Assembly: GCA_015501075.1 (NCBI GenBank)
Contig: JADNYJ010000537.1
Location: 1 to 21,362, forward strand
DNA from: Gymnopilus junonius
Lineage: Eukaryota > Basidiomycota > Agaricomycetes > Agaricales > Galerinaceae
Direction of reading: 5' to 3'
DNA: 21,362 bases
Part shown: piece by piece, positions 11,545 to 20,358 of the stretch
Numbering within the stretch: the stretch's first letter is position 1
How the letters are laid out: every line of letters starts with the position of its first letter
Program-made: the position numbers and the translations under genes
The notes under the pieces: model-generated
The model's input: the letters and a program-made list of their open reading frames with translations, nothing else
Told to the model about the DNA's origin: nothing
Databases searched by the model: none

Positions 11545-13832
11545 TCAAAGTGCTCCACCTACAGACGCCATAGTCTGCAAGAAAGACGTGAGTATCCAAG
11601 CAGAACATGGGCTACGCAAAGATGAAAAAAAAGGACTCACAAAGGGAGAGGCAGTGGGTCCATCAAGAATCGCTAACTCTTCTTTCGTAAACGGTAATCT
11701 AGGAATGACCAACGTGCGAAGTGGCAGGAGAAGTAAAATGACTATTGGAAAGCCAATCGCAGCTGTATGAGATCAACATTCAGTCCAGGAAACTTCCTTT
11801 AGGGCGACCGGGATGAGTAATAACTTACCAATGGTTTGGGTAATCGCGTAAGTCACTCCAAACCCGAAAAGCTGTATCCCAACAAATAGCACTATCCTTG
11901 ACTTGCGCACCCTATGCAGTGGCTCATGCTTGGATGTCAAGGCTTTATCTTGGATCAGATAAAGGAGTTTTTTTGTGATCCCATTTCCTCTTAGAGCGTC
12001 CGCCCCCATGTACCAGCTAATCAGAACAAATGTCAGACTATTCTTACCGCCTATGCAGAAACATTCCTTACAATAAACCAGCAAGGACGCCTCGAGGTAT
12101 AAGGTGTAGCACGTGCAAGAATGGGCCAGTGAGGAGGACGAGACACAAAGAGCCTTGAGCGAGGTTTGATACTCTTTGCTCGACTACACCGACAGGCACT
12201 TCGTGTCGATGCCAATCCGTTGTCGGATCAGGAGGAGGTTGAGAGTCCAGGATAATAGATCCAGAACGAGAAGAAGGCCTGGTATCTGCTGCGGATGATG
12301 GTACACTTCGGGTCTCGGTTTCTGTTGTGCGCGAAGCGCTAGCTGGTTCTGACTCTGGATCTTCCTTCTTGGTGTTGTGCAGTGATGGGCCCATGATGAG
12401 CAAAGAGGTGGTATGGATAGGTGCTTGGGGTATAAGGCCATTGGGTGCTGGAAGACCTAAGAGGCCGGCGATGAAAGTTGTCACACCGAGAAGGAAAAAG
12501 TCATAGTGGAATCCTGGAGGCTTGCGTAAGGGGAATTCGGAGCCCTGAGCCATGAGCGACTAGATCATGTGGTTAGATTGGATTTTAGAAGAAAAAAGAC
12601 GAAGAGCAAGAGGCTTACAGAAACATTGTGGTCAAAGAAGAACAGGACCCAGAGAATAAACCCAAATGGGAATGCAATCCCGACCCACTTGCCATCCAAC
12701 TCCCAGAACTTAATAAGCCAATTTCTCCCTCCCGCAGCTTGAAATGCGCCGCCTATGGGAAGAGTGATAGGGTTCGCATAGTTGAAACGACCCCAGTATG
12801 CCATAGCCGACGAGGCGACCAAAGAGATGGGCATACCGTAATCTGCCAGGAAACGCCTGACATGTCTATGAAAGTAGGGAGTTTTTGATAAAGAATCGAA
12901 CAAAAAGGCGGTGACGAGCATTAGGAGGGCGAGGAAGATGGAAACCAATACACCTTGTTCATTGGGAGACTCGACCGGAGTAGAATTGAATTGACGTGTG
13001 AGGACTTGGATGCCGTATTCCAGGTATACCCATGATACGTAGAATCCAAAAGTGTCGCAGGAGAATAGGGTGACGTATTTAAGAAAGTTACAGACTGGAC
13101 AAGCTCAAGGTAAGATGGGAAACAAACGAATCAGAGACCTATCAAGCTCACAATTAAGGCACGCCGTGATCCAATGAAGAATCGCAGCCCAGAGGTAGAC
13201 CCAGCCGATGAAGTGAAGATACGCTGGTGGGTTAGAACCTCTTGACAAGATGTCGAATATAGTTTTGTTAAACACAGTAATTGGGCCTTAAATAATTAAC
13301 GGATTAGCAGACTTACTCTTCATGCTTTAAATTCAAATGAACACGCACCAGTTACCCCAGCTATAGTTAGAGGTTGCGCTCCAAATATAGAGAATATGAA
13401 CGCGGCCATGAAGGAAGACAACAAGACTTCAGAAATGCCGTATTGTTGTGTTGTTTCTATGAGATCTAAGGAGAATGCAATGCCAGGCAGAACACTATAC
13501 AGGAAGCAAGTTGCACATATCAGACCTATTCAGCGGTATATTTCCGAAAAATCAAACACATACTTTGCAAAGAAAATGAGGGCTGTGGCCGGAATGACTC
13601 TATAGTTCCATGCATCCGTCCAGTCCGTGAGATACCAAGGTGCCCGTGAGCGGATGTCGAGTCTGATTCCTGATCCTATCTTTCTAAGCCATGAAAATCT
13701 AGGAAAGAACATCGATTGTCTTGATTGAAAGGCGGTGGAAGTAGTAGCAGAGGGCCTCTCTTTGGTGAAAGGAATTTGTAAAGAAGCGTCACCGGAGTCA
13801 TGGTTGGTCGTATCAGCGAATTTTGTCGTCAT
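11545..13832 (-). CDS. Bor1-like borate/bicarbonate-type anion transporter (SLC4-like family)
   Basis: Minus-strand exons 13832-13564, 13494-13349, 13286-13152, 13094-12619, 12559-12072, 12016-11829, 11762-11641 and 11574-11545; they sum to 1854 bp (617 aa) with no frameshift, and all seven introns are GT-AG, 55-69 bp. Conserved blocks in order: RAPWYLTDWTDAWNYRVIPA, NVLPGIAFSLDL, FGAQPLTIAGVTGP, a run of membrane segments, LLGLPAPNGLIPQAP, FWYMGADALRGNG, RVRKSRIVLFVGIQL and FTKEELAILDGPTA. These are hallmarks of HCO3-transporter-family proteins of the yeast Bor1 type, which export borate across the plasma membrane. A Ser/Pro/acid-rich cytosolic loop (GPSLHNTKKEDPESEP... to the VGVVEQR region) separates two membrane blocks. 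The ATG at 13832 is preferred because the upstream in-frame start would be TTG at 13859. It is divergent from the ABHD12-like gene. Confidence 0.93.
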
Positions 13833-13916
13833 TTTGGAGCTTTCAAGTCGTCTGAACAAAGTATAGTGTGCCTAGAGCAATCCAAAGTTCCGGTGCTCTG
13901 CTCAAGGTAGAGATAT

Positions 13917-13924
13917 GTGGGGGA
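13917..13924. repeat. Target-site duplication, left copy (GTGGGGGA)
   Basis: The 8 bases immediately outside the left inverted repeat are identical to the 8 bases immediately outside the right one (14649-14656). A perfect 8-bp duplication at both exact ends is the footprint of transposase-mediated insertion. Confidence 0.9.
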
Positions 13925-14039
13925 CAAGGGGCTGAGAGCGGAAAAATCCGAGACCTCAACTCCCCCAGCATGGTCGTGGGATTGCTCTTGGGGTCCTAGT
14001 GCTATAACGGGAAGGGACTCGGCGATGATTCGCTTAGAT
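13925..14039 (+). repeat. Left terminal inverted repeat
   Basis: The outer 92 bases (13925-14016) match the reverse complement of 14557-14648 exactly. After a short unequal spacer (ACTC here, GCTGATGC in the other arm) a further 19 bases (GGCGATGATTCGCTTAGAT) also match exactly, ending at 14039. Confidence 0.95.
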
Positions 14040-14153
14040 GGCTCGCAAACGAAAGTCGTTCTATTAGTGTTGCTCTCAAGTTGCTCTTCTCATCATCGTG
14101 TAATATGTAGAGTCACTTTCCCATATCATGGTTATCTCTCCCCTACATCCACA

Positions 14154-14436
14154 ATGCCGCCAAAGCTTGTCGCATCCATTATAACTAATCCTGCCCAGTA
14201 TACTCAGTTTCAGCTAAAGTCAGGCCAGATCAAGAGATTTGTGATATACTTGGGGACAGACGACAGCGATACCAGGAGAGAATACACAAACTTACAGGAT
14301 TAAACACGAGGTCCCAGACAGTGATCCGATTGAACCTGATGACAACCGAAATGGAGCCAGAAAGCGTGGGCCATCCAATGCTTCAGATGCCTCCTCAGCG
14401 TCGAGACAGCCATCACCGACTAAGAAGGTGAAATAA
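14154..14436 (+). CDS. Putative small cargo ORF inside the transposon, unknown function
   Basis: An ATG at 14154 opens a frame starting MPPKLVASIITNPAQYTQF that stops at 14301-14303. A second open frame overlaps it and runs to 14434-14436, reading IKHEVPDSDPIEPDDNRNG and then a Ser-rich, basic tail ending TKKVK, which looks like a nuclear-localisation-type end. A GT-AG intron ending at 14297 (CTTACAG), with donor at 14198 or 14219, would join them in frame into a ~60-67 aa protein; a two-base loss would do the same. I do not recognise the protein. It may be a relic of an autonomous parent element. Whether it is expressed is unknown. Confidence 0.3.
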
Positions 14437-14529
14437 ATACATATAGCCTTATTTGAGACAATACAAATGAATTTCGTTGGATGTAAGGGCTCAGAAAAAG
14501 CGGAGCGAGGCTGAGTAGTGAGCGTTGCA

Positions 14530-14648
14530 ATCTAAGCGAATCATCGCCGCATCAGCCCCTTCCCGTTATAGCACTAGGACCCCAAGAGCAATCCCACGAC
14601 CATGCTGGGGGAGTTGAGGTCTCGGATTTTTCCGCTCTCAGCCCCTTG
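14530..14648 (-). repeat. Right terminal inverted repeat
   Basis: Partner of the left arm in inverted orientation: 14557-14648 pairs perfectly with 13925-14016, and the inner 19 bases from 14530 pair with the end of the left arm. The arm is 4 bp longer than the left because of the spacer difference. Confidence 0.95.
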
Positions 14649-14656
14649 GTGGGGGA
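14649..14656. repeat. Target-site duplication, right copy (GTGGGGGA)
   Basis: Identical to 13917-13924 and directly abutting the right TIR terminus CCCCTTG. Confidence 0.9.
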
Positions 14657-14769
14657 TCATGACAAAGGAGAAATGGGAGTGGAGAGCTCAAGAGCATGGG
14701 GCATTGCCGCGAACACCTTGCCGGCACAACGGGGTGCGGACCGGCTTTTCTACCCAACCACCACCACCG

Positions 14770-16242
14770 ATGGCTGGTTCGTATTTTTTCTTCCGCGCTC
14801 AAAAATACCTCGTAGCTTTTGGCGGCCTCTATCTTGCTCTCGTCGTGCTCTTGACTATACCCTCCTTCCAGTCCCAGTACGTGGTCCCATGTTTTCCTCC
14901 CCAAAAGTCGACTGTGATGAACCTCAGCAAAATTCCCTTCTGGCAGTGCTCTGTATCTTAACGCTATCAAGATCCCACTCTTTGCTGACTTTGATACCCC
15001 GGAGAAATATGGCTTAGCTCGTGCGTCGTGTTCTTGCTCCAAATTTGATATTAGACTTACAACCCCACCCTCAGCTAACAGAACTATCAATTTAAAGATT
15101 CAAACTCCCGACAACGAAACACTCGGCGCTTGGTTTATCCTTTCAGAGAACTACTACAAACACTTACCTAGCATACCTACCAACCCCACTGAACACATAA
15201 CCCCAGCTCTGGCTTCACACCCCGCAATCCTCTTCTTCCACGGCAATGCAGCAACGCGTGCTTTCAGCGCGCGCGTTCAGCACTATCAGGCCTTCTCCAC
15301 CAGACTAGGAGCCAGCGTCCTCGCTATAGACTATCGTGGCTTTGCTGATAGCTCCGGAAAGCCATCGGAGAAAGGCCTGGTGACGGATGCAAAGGCCGCT
15401 TTTGACTGGCTGGTCGCGCATGGAAAGCAGCCCGAAGACATCTTAGTGGTGGGTCATAGTCTGGGCACGGGTGTTTCTGGCCAGTTGGGAGCTAAATTGG
15501 CTAGTGAAGGCGTGAAGCCTAAGGGCATCGTTCTGTTGTCGGTGAGTGCTCATCCGCAGTTTTTGCTATTCCTAATGTCCTTTTGACCAATGGATATTCA
15601 GCCATTTTCGAGCATCCACGAGGTGCTCGAAACGTATCATATGTTTGGATTTATTCCGTTGATTAAACCCATTGCGGTCATTCCGGGCGCTGCTCGTGAG
15701 TAGAGTGGCTTACAGTCGGACAATATCCGTCTGACTGACTGGAAACCTCGTTCAGACCTCCTCAAATCAGCGGTGGTACACCGTTTTGATACCCTCCAAG
15801 CTGTTCCTGTACGTAACTTCCCCGCGCCCAGATCCTAACCCGAGTGCAACCCAGCTAATGAACGGCATGGTAGAATATCACAGCCCCCGTTCTTATCGCC
15901 CATGCTGAAAATGACTGGGACATTCCGGACTCACACTCCGATGCTCTCTTCCAGGCCTTCCTAGACCCTCACCTCCCACCCGTAGACACCCCCGAGAACC
16001 CATTCTCAACTACTCAAGAAGAATGGAACGTTGTGACCAAACAACAAGCCGCGCGAACCAAGAAACGCGAGGAGATCGTGAAGAGCACGACAATCAACAG
16101 GTTTGGGAGGGTGGATGAATTTGTGGATGCAGGTCATGATAGAAAGATTGTGTTGGTCAAGACTTTGGCCGGTGGACATGATTATCTCGGAGTTCAGGAG
16201 GGTTTGGTGGATATTATTGGGAAGAATTTTGAAATACTGTAG
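14770..16242 (+). CDS. ABHD12-like alpha/beta-hydrolase (membrane-anchored serine lipase)
   Basis: Exons 14770-14876, 14947-15020, 15075-15541, 15602-15695, 15756-15808 and 15874-16242 give 1164 bp, 387 aa, with GT-AG introns of 54-70 bp and no frameshift. An N-terminal hydrophobic segment (residues ~13-31, YLVAFGGLYLALVVLLTI) suggests a membrane anchor. The hydrolase fold follows: oxyanion-type FFHGNAATR (His116-Gly117-Asn118), AIDYRGFADSSGKPSEKG, nucleophile elbow GHSLG with Ser189, acid in HAENDWDIP (Asp279) and GGHDYLG with His367. The Ser-Asp-His triad and the HGNA and YRGxxxSxGxPSExG blocks are typical of ABHD12/Bem46-type lipases, which cleave lysophospholipids or monoacylglycerols in relatives; the substrate here is unknown. 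The start at 14770 is chosen because it directly precedes the membrane segment; the same frame is open upstream to ATG 14659 and, inside the transposon arm, ATG 14602. Confidence 0.93.
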
Positions 16243-18094
16243 ACTAGAGATATGTATATACTCACTGGAATTAGAATTGTACGATTAAATGAGCGTGTCT
16301 TTGACCCGTCGCGCATTAATTCAATGAAGGCTTCTCCTTCTGCATAGAAGCTAATAAGCCATTTATTTTTCAGTTGCGCACAAGTGCAAAGGCGACTCCG
16401 TTGCAATGAATAGAGGCCCAGGATAGCCTGAACTTTCCTGTCATTCAAACTTTTCGATGGATCGCACCACTTCGCGAAAGTCATTATCGCGCCAATTGCA
16501 ATGAATGTTGCACCTACAATTTCGGAAGTATGACATCAGTGTTCTATTCGTTCGCATGCTCCTACTATGCGAGGGTTAGAAAGACCACTATCTGGGAAAG
16601 AGTACCCTGATTCTTTACCAATTTTGAAAGTGTTTCGCGAAAGTGGCGTCGCTGACATTTGATTTCCGTTGGAGCTCTGAATTCTTACAGCATTGATGTG
16701 GTCTGATACTCCGAAGGCGAACTTATGAGGCCTGCAATGACAACAGAGAAGGCAGCAAGGGTGTGTCTGTCGACAGTTGGGTGGACTAAACAAGGTGGAC
16801 TTACTTCTTCAAGCATCGAATTCACCGCAGTAGTGTAATAATGCCCCGATTGACAGTGTTCCTGATACCTTGCCTTCACTATTATGGCATACCAGCTCGA
16901 TATGGTCCGTATGCCATGTACTATTCGGATTGGAAGTAAGATTTGGGGTCCTAAGAACATGATATTCGGCAGTGAGCAGAACATGAAGCCGACTGCATAT
17001 TGGACAGTGAGAATGAAAGATGAAGATGTCGGCCCGCAGTGCATTCAACGATTGAAACGGGCCAAAGGAGATGAACAAAAAAAATTGACGCCCCAGACTC
17101 TGTATTTGCCTCTGTTCGCGCTCCGTTTTATCAGGACTTGTATCACCGACAAAGCCGGTCACCAGTCACTTGCAACGTTATTCTAAGTGTATCGGAAAAA
17201 CTCCTGAGTAGCCCGTCGTGATAAAATTCGTCAGATTGCCAGAAAGTGTGCATTAGATAATTTTGCGGGACGAGCCAAAAGCAGGCTCGTCATTGAGCAG
17301 TGCGTTTGGACCAGAAATAGGTATTGACCAAATTTGGGAACGACGTCTTTTGTATGCCCAGGTCACAAGCGTTCTACGTTATCGCTGCAGTCAATGGGAC
17401 CTGTTTTCCTCCAGTGGGGTCGTGCCAAAATGGGCTAAAGGATACAATAACGAGAAGCAAACCAGTTTGCAGGTAGAGCCAGTCGCTGGATGCAGGATCA
17501 AGGCTCTCTTGACTTGGCATTGGGGTACAATGACGAGTCGCAATATCATAAGAGGATGCACCTGGGCATATCACCAGACCGAGGTACATGTTAAGATGTC
17601 CTTTTTCCACCCCGCCGCCCGCAATGCCAGAATCGTTTTATTAGGCAAGCCCGTTATCGAGTCTCAAATTTCGAAGATGATCAATGACCGTGCGTATCCT
17701 TGCGGTTTCGTTATCTCCCGAAGATATATAACTCTGGTCTGTACGGGGCAGGAATACGAAAGCGAAAATGGTGGAATAAACCAAATTTCGTGCCAGGTTT
17801 GACGAAAAGAACTGAACTTTCGATGACGTCGCAGGAAGAATGCCGGAGGAGGGGGAAATAAGCCATTTTCTATGTCGGAGGATGGATCGGTGAGGCGATG
17901 TACCGAGAAAGATGGACTGAGATGTAATAGAAGGAGTCAAGTAAGGTGCTAAACAGTAAATGCTATAGGATGATGATAAGCCATGGATAAAAAGATGACA
18001 GCGGTTTGGTTCGACTTTTTGTCGGGTGGTGAATCGTACCACATTTATTTTTGGTACCTTTCGCGTATTTTTCCTCAGCCCATCATTCATTTTC
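16243..18094. other. Intergenic region, no gene I can assign
   Basis: This is 1.85 kb between the hydrolase 3' end and the HMG-CoA synthase promoter. Several minus-strand frames look hydrophobic or protein-like: a stretch ~17044-16830 (GPQILLPIRIVHGIRTISSW...HCQSGHYYTT), one ~17500-17400 (SSDWLYLQTGLLLVIVSF) and one ~17830-17650. I could not join them into a gene with convincing splice sites or match them to a family. On the plus strand 17263-17802 is open for 179 codons, but it begins at a non-ATG codon and has no motif. A decayed minus-strand membrane-protein gene is possible. Confidence 0.35.
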
Positions 18095-18173
18095 TATATA
18101 ACATTCCCCTTTCATTTCTCCATTCCTTGCCTTTTTCCCTCTCCTCCATCTAAACCTCCATCTTGACTCTAAA
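18095..18173 (+). promoter_or_regulatory. HMG-CoA synthase core promoter and pyrimidine-rich leader
   Basis: A TATATAA at 18095-18101 lies 73-79 bp before the start codon and is followed by an almost unbroken C/T tract (about 18103-18170), an arrangement common at highly expressed fungal genes, where transcription often begins in or after such a CT block. The assignment rests on spacing and composition only. Confidence 0.5.
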
Positions 18174-19836
18174 ATGACTATCCCCATGACCATCCCCGTC
18201 GTCGATGCTGAGGTGCCCCGTCCCAAGGATGTTGGTGTCCTTGCCATGGAGGTCTACTTCCCCCGTCGTGTAAATTTTCCTCCCTTGTCATCGTCGGGGT
18301 CGTGCGCTCATCTTTGCTGATCTTGTAGTGCATCTCCGAGTCTGCTCTGGAGGAATTCGATGGTGTCTCAAAGGGCAAATACACCATTGGCCTTGGCCAG
18401 GAGTACATGGCTTGGCCAGACGACCGTGAAGACATTAACTCCTTTGCTCTGAATGGTAAGTGACACGCTCCACCAATTCATCATCCTTCCTTTGATGCTG
18501 ATAAACGCGTCTAGCTGTCTCTGGTCTCCTCGAAAAATTCAACATTGATCCAAAATCCATCGGCCGCATTGATGTTGGCACTGAAACCATCATCGACAAG
18601 TCTAAATCTGTCAAGACCACCCTCATGGACCTGTTTGCTGAGGCTGGTAACTTCGATATCGAGGGTATCGATTCCAAGAACGCCTGTTACGGTGGAACAG
18701 CTGCCCTCTTCAACGCCATTAACTGGATCGAGTCCAACTCATGGGACGGTCGCAATGCTATTGTCGTCTGTGGTGACATTGCTGTTTATGCTGAGGGTGC
18801 TGCTCGTCCCGCTGGCGGTGCTGGCGCGTGCGCCATCCTGATCGGCCCCAACGCACCTGTCGTATTCGAACGTATGTGTTGCGGTCATACCGTCAGAATG
18901 ATTTATTTAGCTCACGCTTAATTTTAGCCATCCACGGTACCTATATGGCTAACACCTACGACTTCTACAAGCCTCAACTTTCCTCGGAATATCCTGAGGT
19001 CGACGGTCCCGTGTCCGTTGTCACCTACGTGGCTGCTTTGGATGCTGCCTACACTTCCTTCCGGGAGAAGGTCACAAGGCTGCGAAGCGCGCACACCTGA
19101 ATGGTCACACTGCCGAGAAGCCCTCGGAAACTCCCCTCTCCCTTGAGGACCTCGATTATGCCATCTTTCACAGCCCATACGGCAAGCAAGCCGTCAAAGG
19201 CCACGCTCGTATGATGTTCAACGACTTCCTCGCCAACCCTAAGCACCCCCGTTTTGCCAACATCCCTGAACCCGAGAAACTCCTTGCCACCACGCCCGCC
19301 GTTTCACTCGCTGACAAGAACATCGAGAAAGTATTCGTTGGTGCTTCGAAGGCTTCCTTTGCTACCAAGACCGACCCCGGTATGGCATGCTCAAAACGAC
19401 TTGGCAACATGTACACCGCGTCGCTTTATGGCTGCCTTGCTTCACTCCTGTCCACTGTTGAGCCTGCCACTTTACTGGGCAAGCGCGTCAGCTTGTTTTC
19501 ATTTGGAAGTGGATGCGCTTCTAGCTTTTGGACGCTGAAAGTGAAGGGCGACACCACTGAGATTCGGGAGAAGATGAACCTCCTTGAGCGACTTTCCCAG
19601 ATGAAAGTTGTACCACCTCAAGAATTTGTCGATGCTCTCCTTGTAAGCACCTACGCCTGTCGTTGTTTGTTTCATATTTACTAATACGTTTTCTACAGCT
19701 TCGTGAGAAGAACCACAACGCAGTGAACTACACTCCCGAAGGTTCCGTCGACAACATCTGGCCAGGCGCATACTACCTCGAGAGCGTGGACTCGAAATAC
19801 AGACGCAAGTACCTCCGCGCGCCTCTGGCAGCTTAA
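18174..19836 (+). CDS. Hydroxymethylglutaryl-CoA synthase; one apparent frameshift
   Basis: Exons 18174-18269, 18329-18455, 18515-18871, 18928-19642 and 19699-19836, introns 56-59 bp with GT-AG ends. The enzyme condenses acetyl-CoA with acetoacetyl-CoA to HMG-CoA, the cytosolic step before HMG-CoA reductase in the mevalonate/ergosterol pathway. The catalytic residues are visible: Glu98 in [11 protein letters not shown], Cys132 in [11 protein letters not shown] and His275 in FHSPYGKQ, at positions close to the animal enzyme (Glu95, Cys129, His264). Expected length is 477 aa. In exon 4 the frame breaks after TSFREKV: GTCACAAGGCT (19071-) needs one more base, most simply a third A at 19076-19077, to continue as [11 protein letters not shown] and on to the conserved C-terminus. 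As written, translation stops at 19098-19100, just before the catalytic His. No intron can rescue it. Sequence error is my preferred explanation. Confidence 0.95.
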
Positions 19837-20358
19837 TTTGTTTCTTCTCACATTCTCTTTCCATTCACTCAATTGAATTGCTCCTCCAAACTCATCACCC
19901 TTACATCATCACATTGATACCATTTCGTCTTCCACCTCCTTATTTGCATATACATCGCCGCAAATCGTTGTCCCTTTTTCACTGCTACGTACGTTGATTT
20001 TTTCTATCCCTCCGACTAGTGACCATGTCGTGATGGTGGTGTCGTTGGGCTATCTTTCTTTTTCTTGGTTATCACGCATAGAGTTAAGTATATAAGAACA
20101 AGCACAAATGTAATTACCTATATTATGGAGGAGATTGTACAAAGGATATGCATCGGATTGCTAAATTTGACAGCCATATACAGAAGCCAGACATTAGGGT
20201 TTTGTTGAGGACTTTTGTGCCCTTGGCCCGCATGTTGCACTTAATGGGAACTTTCAACTCTGAAGTAAATGTAATTAGAATCAATAAAATCCATTGCCGC
20301 CGACTGCTTTACATGGACTGTAAGTAAACTAAAGCCTTGTCAAAAGAGGACAACAGGT
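19837..20358. other. Convergent 3' regions; no gene
   Basis: This is 522 bp between the HMG-CoA synthase stop (plus) and the monooxygenase stop (minus). It is T-rich just after the synthase, with an AATAAA at 20283-20288 on the plus strand ~450 bp after the stop. No open frame of interest. Confidence 0.5.

Larger units (their letters stand above)
13925..14648. mobile_element. Non-autonomous TIR DNA transposon (MITE-like, 8-bp TSD, hAT-like termini)
   Basis: A 724-bp element bounded by long terminal inverted repeats starting CAAGGGGCTGAGAGCGG and flanked by an exact 8-bp direct duplication. The outer 92 bp of both TIRs are identical, which implies a recent insertion. The 8-bp duplication and a CA-starting terminus point to the hAT superfamily; TIRs this long are more typical of Mutator-like or fold-back elements, so the superfamily is not certain. 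There is no transposase: the interior is only ~490 bp and holds one small open frame. It is inserted between the Bor1-like and ABHD12-like genes. Confidence 0.9.
13833..14769. promoter_or_regulatory. Divergent promoter interrupted by a DNA transposon
   Basis: The two genes start 937 bp apart today. Removing the element and one target-site copy leaves about 205 bp, so the ancestral arrangement was a very compact bidirectional promoter. The left end of the element is 92 bp before the Bor1-like ATG and the right end is 121 bp before the hydrolase ATG, so it probably lies inside or next to 5' UTRs and core promoters of both. I see no clear TATA box on either side. Confidence 0.6.

Noticed and set aside
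13925..14648. Hairpin acting as a terminator or a small RNA precursor
   Set aside because: The long inverted repeat is fully explained as transposon ends by the exact 8-bp target-site duplication outside both arms.
17263..17802. 179-codon open frame on the plus strand
   Set aside because: It begins at a non-ATG codon, has no recognisable motif or hydrophobic pattern, and shares its span with overlapping minus-strand frames; it is probably chance.
19071..19100. An extra intron explaining the HMG-CoA synthase frame change
   Set aside because: The protein is conserved on both sides with no gap, so there is no room for an intron; a single missing base is sufficient.
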